64,000 nt of DNA from Cellulomonas sp. Leaf334 (lineage in GTDB: Bacteria > Actinomycetota > Actinomycetes > Actinomycetales > Cellulomonadaceae), in the NCBI RefSeq assembly GCF_001424195.1, contig NZ_LMOO01000001.1, positions 664,569 to 728,568 of the forward strand, read 5' to 3'. Positions 33,900-42,379 of this stretch are shown here, piece by piece (the stretch's first letter is position 1; each line of letters opens with the position of its first letter). Under the pieces are notes generated by a model. The model searched no databases. It worked only from the letters and a program-made list of their open reading frames with translations, and had not been told where the DNA came from. Both the position numbers and the translations under genes were made by a program.

Positions 33900-36173
33900 T
33901 CACTCTAGGTCGGGGGCGACCTTGTGCAGCCCGTGCTCCTGGTGCCGCGACAGGGCGCTGGGCCACCACGTCCGGCGCCCGAGGTCGTGCACCAGTGCCG
34001 GGACGAGCAGGCTGCGCACGACGAGCGTGTCCAGCAGGACGCCGAACGCGACGATGAACGCGATCTGCGCGAGGAACAGCAGCGGGATGACCCCGAGCGC
34101 GGCGAACGTGACGGCCAGCACCACGCCCGCGGAGGTGATCACGCCACCCGTCACGGCGAGCCCGCGGACCACGCCCGCACGCGTCCCGATCTTCAGCGAC
34201 TCCTCGCGGACGCGCGTCATCAGGAAGATCGAGTAGTCGACCCCGAGGGCGACGAGGAACACGAACGCGAACAGCGGGACGACCGGGTCGGCGCCGGCGA
34301 AGCCGAGGACGTGGTTGAAGACGATCGCCGAGACGCCGAGCGCAGCGGCGAACGAGAGCACGTTGGCGGCGAGCAGGAGGCCGGCGGCGACGACCGACCG
34401 CAGCAGGAACATCAGGATCACGCCGATGACGAGGAGCACGACGGGGACGATCACGCGCAGGTCCCGCTCGCTGGCGAGGTTCGTGTCGAGCGTCTCCGCG
34501 GCGGCGCCTCCGACGAGCGCGGTCGGGCTGGCCCCGTGGACGGCCGTGCGCAGCTCCTCGACGGTGGCCACGGCGTCCTGCGTGTCCGCGGACGCCGTGG
34601 TGGCGACGTCGAGCCGCACCCGCCCGTCGACGACGACGACCGCTGCGGTGTCACCCTCGACGCCCGCGGGAGCGCCGGTGTACGGCGTCACGGACTCCAC
34701 GCCGTCGACGCCCTCGGCCGCGGTCGTGACCGCGTCCACGTCGGCCTCGTCGACGATGACGATCGCGGGCTGGACCGACCCGGCGGGGAAGTGCTCGGCC
34801 AGCACCTCCTCGCCGGCGACCGCGTCGACGTCGGTGAGGAAGATGTCGACCTGGTTGGTCCCGGACGCGTTGAGCGTGGGCAGGAACGCCGCACCGACGG
34901 CCAGGGCCAGCGCGGTGACGATCCACACCGGCCGGGCCTTGCGTCCGACGAACCGTGCGAGCCGCGGCCACAGCCCTGTCCCGTCGGCCGGGTCCGGCTC
35001 GACGGTCGTGTCGACGTGCGCGTGGTCAGCCTCGTGCGCGACGACCGGCACCGGACGCGGCGCGCGCGGCCAGAAGAGGATGCGCGACCGCTTGCCGAAG
35101 ACGAGCAGGAGCGCGGGCAGCAGCGTGAGAGCACCGAGCAGGGCGGAGGCGATGCCGATGGCGGCCACCGGGCCGAGGCTGCGGTTCGAGCCGAGGTCCG
35201 ACAGCAGGAGGCACAGGACGCCGGCGATGACGGTCCCCGCGCTGGCGGCGATCGGCTCGACGCACGCCCGCAGAGCGCGCTTCATGGCCTCGGCCGGGTG
35301 CTCCACGTGCGCGAGCTCCTCCCGGTAGCGCGCGACGAGCAGCAGCGCGTAGTCGACGGACGCACCGACCACGAGGATCGACAGGATGCCCTGCGACTGC
35401 CCGTTGAGCACGAGGGTGCCGTTCGCGGCGAGGTTGTAGACGACCAGGCCGGCCAGGCAGAGCGCGAAGACCGCGGTGAGGATCACGACGAACGGCAGGA
35501 ACGGCGAGCGGTAGACCAGGACGAGGATGAGCAGGACGGCACCGAGGGCGACGAGGAGCAGGACGCCGTCGATCCCGCCGAACGCGGTGACCAGGTCGGC
35601 GACGAACCCGGCGGGGCCGGTGACCCAGGCCTGCAGCCCGAGCTCCCCGGCGGAGGTCGCGGTGGCTCCGAGCTCGGACTCCAGCGACTCGCGCAGCGCC
35701 AGCACGAAGGAGTCGGTCACACCCTCCTCGTCGGCGAGCAGCTCCTCCGACGACGCCCCGTCCAGCGAGTACGCGACGAGGATCGCCTCGCCGTCCTGCG
35801 ACGGCACGACCGCCACCTCGCCGACGAGGTAGTCGGACCACGTTCCCTCGTTGCCGGGCGGCAGCGCCTCGTCGGGGAACGCCTCCGCCCAGTCCTGCAC
35901 GGCGGCCAGCTGGTCGGGGGTGACCTCGCTCCCGTCGGCGGGCTGGAGGACGACGAGCGCGGGTAGTGTCTCGGTGTCGACGAAGCCCTTGCTCTCCTCG
36001 GCGGCCCGGGTGGACTCGGCCGACGAGGGCAGGAACGCCGAGGCGTCGTTCGTCTGGACCTGCGACAGCTTGCCCTGCGCCATCCCGCCGACCGATCCGA
36101 TGCCGAGCCACACGACCAGGGCGACGCCGACGAGCACGGCGCGGAGAAGGGTGGACCGGCGATTACTCAGCAT
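33900..36173 (-). CDS. MmpL/RND-family transporter
   Basis: A 757-aa exporter-type membrane protein with the two-fold MmpL layout: one N-terminal helix (LRAVLVGVALVVWLGIG), an outer loop of about 170 residues, five more helices, then the same pattern repeated, giving about twelve helices. ILSILVVGASVDYALLLVARYREEL and VFLVALGVDYSIFLMTRVREE are the paired proton-relay helices with conserved Asp-Tyr. Cargo is unknown. I use ATG 36173 (AATGAT lies 7 nt upstream); ATG 36185 is also in frame. The start lies within an 18-bp palindrome shared with the divergent MarR gene, so repression by that MarR protein is likely. Confidence 0.88.
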   Translation of the reverse strand: MLSNRRSTLLRAVLVGVALVVWLGIGSVGGMAQGKLSQVQTNDASAFLPSSAESTRAAEESKGFVDTETLPALVVLQPADGSEVTPDQLAAVQDWAEAFPDEALPPGNEGTWSDYLVGEVAVVPSQDGEAILVAYSLDGASSEELLADEEGVTDSFVLALRESLESELGATATSAGELGLQAWVTGPAGFVADLVTAFGGIDGVLLLVALGAVLLILVLVYRSPFLPFVVILTAVFALCLAGLVVYNLAANGTLVLNGQSQGILSILVVGASVDYALLLVARYREELAHVEHPAEAMKRALRACVEPIAASAGTVIAGVLCLLLSDLGSNRSLGPVAAIGIASALLGALTLLPALLLVFGKRSRILFWPRAPRPVPVVAHEADHAHVDTTVEPDPADGTGLWPRLARFVGRKARPVWIVTALALAVGAAFLPTLNASGTNQVDIFLTDVDAVAGEEVLAEHFPAGSVQPAIVIVDEADVDAVTTAAEGVDGVESVTPYTGAPAGVEGDTAAVVVVDGRVRLDVATTASADTQDAVATVEELRTAVHGASPTALVGGAAAETLDTNLASERDLRVIVPVVLLVIGVILMFLLRSVVAAGLLLAANVLSFAAALGVSAIVFNHVLGFAGADPVVPLFAFVFLVALGVDYSIFLMTRVREESLKIGTRAGVVRGLAVTGGVITSAGVVLAVTFAALGVIPLLFLAQIAFIVAFGVLLDTLVVRSLLVPALVHDLGRRTWWPSALSRHQEHGLHKVAPDLE
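33902..33907 (-). promoter_or_regulatory. -10 hexamer of the Gfo/Idh gene (leaderless)
   Basis: TAGAGT on the minus strand, spacer 7 nt to ATG 33894. It overlaps the TGA stop of the RND transporter gene. Confidence 0.55.
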
Positions 36174-36181
36174 GCTGAGTA
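36164..36181. promoter_or_regulatory. 18-bp palindromic MarR operator
   Basis: TACTCAGCATGCTGAGTA is a perfect palindrome between the divergent transporter and MarR genes. It abuts and overlaps TATCAT (36180-36185), a good -10 for the MarR gene, and covers the transporter start codon at 36173, so binding would block both promoters. Confidence 0.8.
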
Positions 36182-36185
36182 TCAT
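36180..36185 (+). promoter_or_regulatory. -10 hexamer of the MarR gene
   Basis: TATCAT next to the palindrome gives a start point near 36192 and a leader of about 32 nt containing the GGAGG site. Confidence 0.55.
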
Positions 36186-36223
36186 TGGGCTTGTTCGACG
36201 AAACAGCAAACGGAGGCGTGACC

Positions 36224-36712
36224 GTGGACCAGGAGAGCAGGACGAGCCCCACGCTCGATCCCGCCTCCCCCGATCCTGCGCACTGGCCCGTCGGGCGGCT
36301 GCTCTCGTCGGCCGCACGCCGCGTCGAACGGGACTGGAACGCCCACCTCGCTGCATGGGACCTGAACCACGCCAGCCAAGCGGTCCTCGCCCACCTGCTG
36401 CGCGCGCCCATGTCGCAGCGCGAGCTGGCGGCCGCCAGCGGTGTCACCGAGCAGACGATGAGCCGCGTCCTCGCCCGCATGGAGCGCAGCGGCTACGTCA
36501 CACGGACGCCCCACGACGACGACCGGCGCCGGCACGTGATCACCATCACGGACGCGGGACGCTCAGCCTTCGTCGTCGCGTCCGACCGCAAGCTCGCCGA
36601 GACGATGGTCACCCGCGGGCTCACGCTCGCCGAGGCCGAGGAGCTGCGGCGGCTGCTCGCCGTCGTCGCGGGCGACCCGCACACGGACGACTCGTCCGCG
36701 TCGCAGGGTTAG
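36224..36712 (+). CDS. MarR-family transcriptional regulator
   Basis: A 162-aa winged-helix repressor-type protein. The helix-turn-helix is [32 protein letters not shown], and the wing [18 protein letters not shown] carries the family's D-x-R-x motif. Start GTG 36224 is preferred because GGAGG lies 7 nt upstream; GTG 36218 would be only 1 nt from it. The divergent MmpL-type transporter and the 18-bp palindrome make this a classic local efflux regulator: the ligand probably releases repression of the transporter. Its TAG stop is part of the lipB -10 hexamer. Confidence 0.9.
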   Translation: MDQESRTSPTLDPASPDPAHWPVGRLLSSAARRVERDWNAHLAAWDLNHASQAVLAHLLRAPMSQRELAAASGVTEQTMSRVLARMERSGYVTRTPHDDDRRRHVITITDAGRSAFVVASDRKLAETMVTRGLTLAEAEELRRLLAVVAGDPHTDDSSASQG

Positions 36713-36715
36713 CCT
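36710..36715 (+). promoter_or_regulatory. -10 hexamer of lipB overlapping the marR stop (leaderless)
   Basis: TAGCCT, spacer 7 nt to ATG 36723; TAG is also the stop codon of the MarR gene. Confidence 0.6.
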
Positions 36716-36722
36716 GACGGGC

Positions 36723-37391
36723 ATGCGGTTCGACGAGCTCGACCTCGGTACGCGTCTGCTCCCCTACGAGCCCACGTGGCAGCTGCAGCGGGAGGTCCAG
36801 GCGGCGGTCGCGGACGGGACACGTGAGGACACCGTCCTGCTGTGCGAGCACGAGGACGTGTACACGGCCGGCCGGCGCACCGCGCGGTGGGACCGCCCCG
36901 TCGACGGCACACCCGTCATCGACGTCGACCGTGGTGGCCGCATCACGTGGCACGGACCCGGTCAGCTCGTCGGCTACCCCATCGTGAAGCTGGCCACCCC
37001 CATCGACGTCATCCGCTACGTCCGCGCCCTGGAGGAAGCCCTCATCCGGACGTGCGCGGACCTGGGCCTGACCGCGGTCCGCAGCGACATCGACGGGCGC
37101 AGCGGGGTGTGGTTCGCCGCCGACGACGACCGCCGCGAGCGGAAGGTCGCGGCCATCGGCGTGCGCGTCTCGCGCGGCGTCACGATGCACGGGTTCGCGC
37201 TGAACTGCGAGCCCGACCTGACGGCGTTCGACCGCATCGTGCCCTGTGGGATCGAGGACGCCGACGTGACGTCGCTCTCCGTGGAGACCGGTCGGCGCGT
37301 GACGATCGCCGAGGCGCTGCCCCTGGTCCGCGGCCACCTGGCCGACACCCTGGTCCCGCTGCTGGCCGTGCGACCCGTCGCCGCGGTGTGA
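36723..37391 (+). CDS. lipB: Octanoyl-ACP:protein octanoyltransferase
   Basis: Transfers octanoate from acyl carrier protein to lipoyl-domain lysines, the first step of lipoate assembly. The 222-aa protein has the family motifs [42 protein letters not shown] (catalytic lysine) and IVPCGI (catalytic cysteine). The start ATG 36723 is leaderless-like from TAGCCT. It is followed by lipA, which inserts the sulfurs; the substrate E2 protein SucB is encoded 6 kb away and its two lipoyl domains are clients. Confidence 0.96.
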   Translation: MRFDELDLGTRLLPYEPTWQLQREVQAAVADGTREDTVLLCEHEDVYTAGRRTARWDRPVDGTPVIDVDRGGRITWHGPGQLVGYPIVKLATPIDVIRYVRALEEALIRTCADLGLTAVRSDIDGRSGVWFAADDDRRERKVAAIGVRVSRGVTMHGFALNCEPDLTAFDRIVPCGIEDADVTSLSVETGRRVTIAEALPLVRGHLADTLVPLLAVRPVAAV

Positions 37392-37429
37392 CGCGCGACT
37401 CCCCCGCAGCCGACGCCGGAACGGCGGGT

Positions 37430-37435
37430 TAGTCT
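37430..37435 (+). promoter_or_regulatory. -10 hexamer of lipA (leaderless)
   Basis: TAGTCT, spacer 7 nt to GTG 37443. Confidence 0.6.
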
Positions 37436-37442
37436 GACCGAC

Positions 37443-38444
37443 GTGACGATCGCAGCCGATGGCCGACGCATGCTCCGCATCGAGGCGCGCAACTCCGAGA
37501 CGCCCATCGAACGCAAGCCGGAGTGGATCCGCACCCGCGCGACGATGGGCCCCGAGTACACCGAGCTCAAGGGCCTGGTGAAGCGCGAAGGCCTGAACAC
37601 GGTGTGCGAGGAAGCCGGGTGCCCCAACATCTTCGAGTGCTGGGAGGACCGCGAGGCGACGTTCCTCATCGGCGGTGACCAGTGCACGCGGCGCTGCGAC
37701 TTCTGCCAGATCGACACCGGCAAGCCGGCCGCGTTCGACGCCGACGAGCCGCGCCGCGTGGCCGCGTCCGTGCAGGCGATGGGCCTGAAGTACTCGACCG
37801 TGACCGGCGTGGCCCGGGACGACCTGCCCGACGGCGGCGCCTGGCTCTACGCGGAGACGGTCCGCCAGATCCACGCGGTCAACCCCGGCACCGGCGTCGA
37901 GCTGCTCATCCCCGACTTCAACGCGACGCCCGAGCTGCTCGACGAGGTCTTCTCGTCGCAGCCCGAGGTGCTGGCCCACAACCTCGAGACCGTCCCGCGC
38001 ATCTTCAAGACGATCCGCCCCGGCTTCCGCTACGACCGGTCGCTCTCGGTGATCACCCGCGCGCACGAGCAGGGACTCGTCACCAAGTCGAACCTCATCC
38101 TCGGCATGGGCGAGACCACCGAGGAGGTCGTCGAGGCGCTCGCCGAGCTGCACGAGGCCGGCTGCGACCTCATCACGATCACGCAGTACCTGCGCCCGTC
38201 CGTGCGACACCACCCCGTGTCCCGCTGGGTCCGCCCCGAGGAGTTCGTCGAGCTGTCGACCGAGGCCGAGCGCCTCGGGTTCCTCGGCGTCATGAGCGGT
38301 CCCCTGGTCCGGTCGTCGTACCGCGCCGGCCGGCTGTGGGGCCAGGCCATGCGCCGCTACGGCCGGCCGATCCCCGAGGCGCTCGCGCACCTCGCGGAGC
38401 CGACCACGTCGCGCCAGGAGGCCGCGAGCCTGCTCGCCCGCTGA
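37443..38444 (+). CDS. lipA: Lipoyl synthase (radical SAM)
   Basis: Inserts two sulfurs into protein-bound octanoate, consuming an auxiliary 4Fe-4S cluster. The 333-aa product shows both cluster sites: [12 protein letters not shown] (auxiliary) and [10 protein letters not shown] (radical-SAM CX3CX2C). Also visible are [33 protein letters not shown] and the C-terminal [11 protein letters not shown] (RSSY motif ligating the auxiliary cluster through serine). The start GTG 37443 is supported by TAGTCT. It follows lipB after 51 nt with its own promoter. Confidence 0.97.
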   Translation: MTIAADGRRMLRIEARNSETPIERKPEWIRTRATMGPEYTELKGLVKREGLNTVCEEAGCPNIFECWEDREATFLIGGDQCTRRCDFCQIDTGKPAAFDADEPRRVAASVQAMGLKYSTVTGVARDDLPDGGAWLYAETVRQIHAVNPGTGVELLIPDFNATPELLDEVFSSQPEVLAHNLETVPRIFKTIRPGFRYDRSLSVITRAHEQGLVTKSNLILGMGETTEEVVEALAELHEAGCDLITITQYLRPSVRHHPVSRWVRPEEFVELSTEAERLGFLGVMSGPLVRSSYRAGRLWGQAMRRYGRPIPEALAHLAEPTTSRQEAASLLAR

Positions 38445-38470
38445 GGGTCAGGAGGGCCCCGATCCGTCGG

Positions 38471-38476
38471 TAGACT
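38471..38476 (+). promoter_or_regulatory. -10 hexamer of the DUF4191 gene (leaderless)
   Basis: TAGACT, spacer 8 nt to ATG 38485. Confidence 0.55.
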
Positions 38477-38484
38477 TCGGGCCC

Positions 38485-39201
38485 ATGGCCCGCGACAAGA
38501 CCTCCGACGCTGCACCGACGCCCAAGGTGAAGAAGACCCGCTGGTACCACCAGGTGTGGCAGGCGTACCAGATGACCCGGAAGAACGATCCGGCGGTCAC
38601 CTGGATCATCCTGGCGGTGTTCTTCGGGACCATCGCGGTCGGCGTCGTCATCGGGTTCCTGGTGAACGCGCTGGTCTACGTCCTGCTGCTCAGCATCCCG
38701 TTCGCGCTGCTCGCGGCGATGTTCGTGCTCGCCCGGCGCGCCGAGACGGCCGCGTACACGCAGATCGAGGGCCAGCCCGGCGCGGCCTACGCCGCCCTCG
38801 GGACCATCCGACGCGGCTGGACCTTCACGCAGGAGCCGGTCGCCATCGACCCCCGCTCGCAGGACCTCGTCTTCCGGGGCGTGGGCCGCCCGGGCGTCGT
38901 GCTCGTCGGCGAAGGTCCGGCACCCCGCATCGCCAAGCTCCTGGAGTCGGAGCGCAAGCGCACCGCCCGCGTCATCTCCGGTGCGCCGATCACCCTCATC
39001 CAGGTCGGCGACGGCGACGGCCAGGTCCCGCTGCGCAAGCTGCCGCGCGCCGTCCAGAAGCTCCGCCCGAAGCTGAGCAAGCAGGAGGTCGCCGAGGTGA
39101 ACAAGCGGCTCACCGCGCTCGGTGGCGTCAAGCTCCCCGTGCCGAAGGGCGTCGACCCCATGCGCGCGCGCCCCGACCGTAAGGGCATGCGCGGGCGCTG
39201 A
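38485..39201 (+). CDS. DUF4191 membrane protein
   Basis: A 238-aa conserved actinobacterial membrane protein (DUF4191). A basic N terminus contains VKKTRWYHQVWQAYQMTRKND. Two adjacent helices (about residues 40-85) are followed by a cytosolic domain with TIRRGWTFTQEPVAIDPRSQDLVFRG split over that region, and VGRPGVVLVGEGP. The C-terminal tail is basic (RARPDRKGMRGR). Function is unknown; the family is fixed downstream of lipA in actinobacteria (Rv2219 in M. tuberculosis). The start ATG 38485 is leaderless-like. Confidence 0.9.
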   Translation: MARDKTSDAAPTPKVKKTRWYHQVWQAYQMTRKNDPAVTWIILAVFFGTIAVGVVIGFLVNALVYVLLLSIPFALLAAMFVLARRAETAAYTQIEGQPGAAYAALGTIRRGWTFTQEPVAIDPRSQDLVFRGVGRPGVVLVGEGPAPRIAKLLESERKRTARVISGAPITLIQVGDGDGQVPLRKLPRAVQKLRPKLSKQEVAEVNKRLTALGGVKLPVPKGVDPMRARPDRKGMRGR

Positions 39202-39208
39202 CCCGCCG

Positions 39209-39415
39209 ATGAGCGACCGGCGCTGGAACCACAACACGCACTACCACCCGCTCACCCTGCGTCTCGCGGGAAGCGCGTCGAGCGCGCTCGACGTCGGCTG
39301 CGGAGAAGGGCTGCTGACGCGCAAGCTGCGCTCAGCCGGGTTCGTGCGCGTCACCGGGCGGCGGCGACGACACCTCTACTGGCGGTACAGCCTCACGTCG
39401 CAAGCACCCGCCTGA
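39209..39415 (+). pseudogene. Remnant of a class I SAM-dependent methyltransferase
   Basis: A 68-codon frame reading MSDRRWNHNTHYHPLTLRL, then the SAM-binding motif LDVGCGEGLLTRKLR, and after residue about 48 jumping to GRRRRHLYWRYSLTSQAPA. The first part matches the N terminus and motif I of short methyltransferases. The last part looks like the C-terminal RRHLYWRYSLTW end of the same family, so an in-frame internal deletion of most of the gene (normally near 200 residues) seems to have occurred around 39345-39360. The product lacks motifs II-IV and should be inactive. It may still be transcribed with DUF4191, 7 nt upstream. Confidence 0.65.
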
Positions 39416-39419
39416 GCGG

Positions 39420-39920
39420 TCAGCGTCGGACGATCGCCGTCCCGGCCACCCGGTCGTGCAGTCCCCGCCCGTCCGAGTCCCAGACGACGGCCGGGACGAC
39501 CAGGCACAGGAGAACGGTGCGGGCCAGCGCGCTGAGGAACCCGGGCGCCATGGTCGCCCACGCCGCGTCGTCCCGCTTCTGGCCCGGGAACACCCGACGC
39601 ACCCGCAGGCCCACGATCCGGTGCCCCAGGGTGTGACCGATCGAGCCGACCAGCAGCACGTTCTCCAGAGCGAAGATCCCGAGGGTCGCCAAGGGGTTGC
39701 CACGGCTCAGCAAGAAGGCGTCCGGGACGCTCGCGAAGAACGCCCCCGAGATGGCCAGGCAGGCCACCCAGTCGATGACGAGCGCGACGACCCGTCGGCC
39801 GAGCGGCGCGAGCGACCCGGGTCCGGCGTCGGGCAGACCCAGCCGAACCCCCCGGCCGCCGCCGGGTTCCGGTGCCGGTCCGCCGCCGAGCCAGGAGCTG
39901 AGGTCGCCTCGATCTGCCAC
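39420..39920 (-). CDS. RDD-family membrane protein
   Basis: A 166-aa RDD-domain protein. The N-terminal 45 residues are Gly/Pro-rich and soluble; LGRRVVALVIDWVACLAISGAF is the first RDD helix with conserved Arg-Asp pattern. Helices follow at LATLGIFALENVLLVGSIGHTLGHRIVGLRV (split by the loop) and FLSALARTVLLCLVVPAVVW, ending in GLHDRVAGTAIVRR with the final conserved Asp-Arg. Function is unknown (proposed ion antiport in some members). The start GTG 39920 has TACCCT 6 nt upstream, so the longer frame toward 40040 is rejected. It corresponds to Rv2219A beside glnA1. Confidence 0.85.
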   Translation of the reverse strand: MADRGDLSSWLGGGPAPEPGGGRGVRLGLPDAGPGSLAPLGRRVVALVIDWVACLAISGAFFASVPDAFLLSRGNPLATLGIFALENVLLVGSIGHTLGHRIVGLRVRRVFPGQKRDDAAWATMAPGFLSALARTVLLCLVVPAVVWDSDGRGLHDRVAGTAIVRR

Positions 39921-39926
39921 CTCAGA

Positions 39927-39932
39927 AGGGTA
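39927..39932 (-). promoter_or_regulatory. -10 hexamer of the RDD gene (leaderless)
   Basis: TACCCT on the minus strand, spacer 6 nt to GTG 39920. Confidence 0.55.
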
Positions 39933-39939
39933 GGTGACA

Positions 39940-39966
39940 GCAACGTCCCGGAAACATCCGCGGTAC
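39940..39966 (+). promoter_or_regulatory. Weak GlnR-like half box upstream of glnN
   Basis: GCAAC-n6-GAAAC-n6-GGTAC fits the gTnAC-n6-GaAAC spacing with 4/5, 5/5 and 4/5 matches. The fourth element is absent, so this is only a candidate. Confidence 0.35.
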
Positions 39967-40038
39967 CCGACCTTCGTACGGTGACCCCACCTGCTCCGCT
40001 GACCACACCGGGGCGTCAGTCCTGCCTGAGGGGTCTTC

Positions 40039-42213
40039 ATGAGCGGAAACGCCGTGCGTCGCGAGGCGATCTGGAACGTCGAGGCCTACGTGCCGCCTGC
40101 GATCAGCTTCAACGTGGCCGAGGCACCGGGCGAGATCTTCGGCCTCAACGTGTTCAGCAAGACGGTGATGCAGAAGCGACTGCCGAAGTCGGTCTACAAG
40201 TCCGTGGTCGCCACGATCGAGCACGGCGCCATGCTGGACCCCGACGTGGCCGACGCCGTCGCGTCCGCGATGAAGGACTGGGCCCTGGAGAAGGGGGCGA
40301 CGCACTACGCGCACGTCTTCTACCCGCTCACCGGTCTGACCGCCGAGAAGCACGACAGCTTCTTCGAGCCGGTCGGCGACGGGTCCTCGCTGGCTGAGTT
40401 CGCAGGCAAGACCCTCGTCCAGGGCGAGCCGGACGCATCGAGCTTCCCCAACGGTGGTCTGCGCAACACGTTCGAGGCGCGCGGGTACACCGGCTGGGAC
40501 GTCACGAGCCCGGCGTACATCCTGGAGAACCCCAACGGGAACACCCTGTGCATCCCGACGGTGTTCGTGTCGATGACCGGTGAGGCCCTCGACCACAAGA
40601 CCCCGCTGCTGCGCTCGCAGCAGGCGATGGGCGAGCACGCGGCGCGCATCCTCGCGCTCTTCGGGCACGAGGACCAGAAGGTCGTGGCGTTCTGCGGGCC
40701 CGAGCAGGAGTACTTCCTGGTGGACCGGCACTTCTTCCTCGCCCGCCCGGACCTGCTCAACGCGGGCCGCACGCTGTTCGGCACCAAGCCGCCGAAGGGG
40801 CAGGAGTTCGACGACCACTACTTCGGCGCCATCCCCGACCGCGTGCTCGGCTTCATGATGGACACCGAGCGGGAGCTGTTCAAGCTCGGCATCCCGGCCA
40901 AGACCCGGCACAACGAGGTGGCTCCCGGCCAGTTCGAGATCGCGCCGATGTTCGAGCGCGGCAACCTCGCCGCCGACCACCAGCAGCTGCTCATGACCAC
41001 GTTCAAGGCGATCGCCAAGAAGCACGGCATGGAGTGCCTGTTCCACGAGAAGCCGTTCGCGGGCGTCAACGGCTCCGGCAAGCACGTGAACTTCTCCCTG
41101 GGCAACGCCGAGCTGGGCTCCCTGCTGGTGCCGGGCGACACCCCGCACGACAACGCCCAGTTCCTCGTCTTCTGCGCGGCCGTCATCCGTGCCGTGCACA
41201 AGTACGCCGGCCTGCTGCGCGCGTCGGTCGCGTCCGCCACGAACGACCACCGGCTGGGTGCCAACGAGGCTCCCCCGGCGATCATCTCGATCTTCCTCGG
41301 CGACCAGCTGGCCGACGTGTTCGAGCAGATCGCCAAGGGAGCCGCCTCGTCGTCGAAGGGCAAGGGCGTCATGCACATCGGCGTCGACACGCTGCCCGTG
41401 CTGCCCACCGACCCGGGCGACCGCAACCGCACCAGCCCGTTCGCCTTCACCGGCAACCGGTTCGAGTTCCGCGCACCGGGCTCGATGCAGACCGTCGCGG
41501 GACCGATGACCACGATCAACACGATCATGGCCGACTCGCTCGACTACGCCGCCGGGGTGCTCGAGACCGCGGTCGCGGCCGGGACGGACTTCGACACGGC
41601 GGTGCAGGACCTGCTCACGCAGATCATCACCGACCACGGCAACATCGTCTTCAACGGCGACGGCTACTCCGACCAGTGGCCCGTCGAGGCGGAGCAGCGC
41701 GGCCTGGCCAACCTCAAGACCACGCTCGACGCCCTGCCGGAGCTCGTCACGGAGTCCGCGATGGAGCTGTTCGAGCGCTACGGCGTCTTCAACCACCGCG
41801 AGATGCACAGCCGCTACGAGATCGGCCTGGAGCAGTACGCGCTCACGATCGGGGTCGAGGCCCGCCTCACCCTGGAGATCGGGACCACCGCGATCCTGCC
41901 CGCGGCGGTCAAGCACCAGACGGAGATCGCGCTGAACATCGGGGCGCTCAAGGCCGCCGGCGTCGAGACCGACACCGCGCCGCTCGACGAGGTGAGCACA
42001 CCGCTCGCCGCCCTCCGCGCCGGGCTGTCCTCGTTGCGGGTGGCGCTCAAGTCCGACGTCGGCCACTCGGCGCTCGCCGAGGCGGAGCACGCCCGGGACG
42101 TGCTGCTGCCGGCGATGACCGAGGTCCGGTCCGCCGCCGACGCGCTCGAGGAGCTCGTCGCCGACGACCTCTGGCCGCTGCCGACGTACCAGGAGATGCT
42201 CTTCATCCTGTGA
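40039..42213 (+). CDS. glnN: Glutamine synthetase type III
   Basis: ATP-dependent ammonia assimilation into glutamine by the large GSIII class; 724 aa, matching that class (about 700-730) and much longer than GSI. Diagnostic segments include [11 protein letters not shown] near the N terminus, [16 protein letters not shown] (metal-binding Glu), [28 protein letters not shown] and [13 protein letters not shown]. No adenylylation site like that of GSI is present. The start ATG 40039 follows GAGGGG. It lies between the RDD gene and glnA1, an insertion into the usual actinobacterial RDD-glnA order. A partial GlnR box lies upstream, so nitrogen control is possible. Confidence 0.93.
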   Translation: MSGNAVRREAIWNVEAYVPPAISFNVAEAPGEIFGLNVFSKTVMQKRLPKSVYKSVVATIEHGAMLDPDVADAVASAMKDWALEKGATHYAHVFYPLTGLTAEKHDSFFEPVGDGSSLAEFAGKTLVQGEPDASSFPNGGLRNTFEARGYTGWDVTSPAYILENPNGNTLCIPTVFVSMTGEALDHKTPLLRSQQAMGEHAARILALFGHEDQKVVAFCGPEQEYFLVDRHFFLARPDLLNAGRTLFGTKPPKGQEFDDHYFGAIPDRVLGFMMDTERELFKLGIPAKTRHNEVAPGQFEIAPMFERGNLAADHQQLLMTTFKAIAKKHGMECLFHEKPFAGVNGSGKHVNFSLGNAELGSLLVPGDTPHDNAQFLVFCAAVIRAVHKYAGLLRASVASATNDHRLGANEAPPAIISIFLGDQLADVFEQIAKGAASSSKGKGVMHIGVDTLPVLPTDPGDRNRTSPFAFTGNRFEFRAPGSMQTVAGPMTTINTIMADSLDYAAGVLETAVAAGTDFDTAVQDLLTQIITDHGNIVFNGDGYSDQWPVEAEQRGLANLKTTLDALPELVTESAMELFERYGVFNHREMHSRYEIGLEQYALTIGVEARLTLEIGTTAILPAAVKHQTEIALNIGALKAAGVETDTAPLDEVSTPLAALRAGLSSLRVALKSDVGHSALAEAEHARDVLLPAMTEVRSAADALEELVADDLWPLPTYQEMLFIL

Positions 42214-42281
42214 TGAGACGGGCCGCGACCGACCCGGGCCCAGGGCATAGTGTCGACATTCGTTACACGAGGGACGGCCCC

Positions 42282-42319
42282 GTAACGCTGTCGAAACACT
42301 TGGTACACGACAGAGAAAC
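42282..42319 (+). promoter_or_regulatory. GlnR box upstream of glnA
   Basis: GTAAC-n6-GAAAC-n6-TACAC-n6-GAAAC follows the actinobacterial GlnR consensus gTnAC-n6-GaAAC repeated twice with exact 6-nt spacing; the third element is the only imperfect one. It ends 10 nt before the TAGCCT -10 at 42330-42335, as for a site adjoining the core promoter. Confidence 0.8.
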
Positions 42320-42329
42320 CAGGCGCTCG

Positions 42330-42335
42330 TAGCCT
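42330..42335 (+). promoter_or_regulatory. glnA -10 hexamer
   Basis: TAGCCT downstream of the GlnR box predicts a start near 42342 and a leader of about 38 nt containing the GAGGAG ribosome site before ATG 42380. Confidence 0.55.
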
Positions 42336-42379
42336 CGCCTTGCCCGACCCCACGGGTACCACCGACCGAGGAGCAGCGG

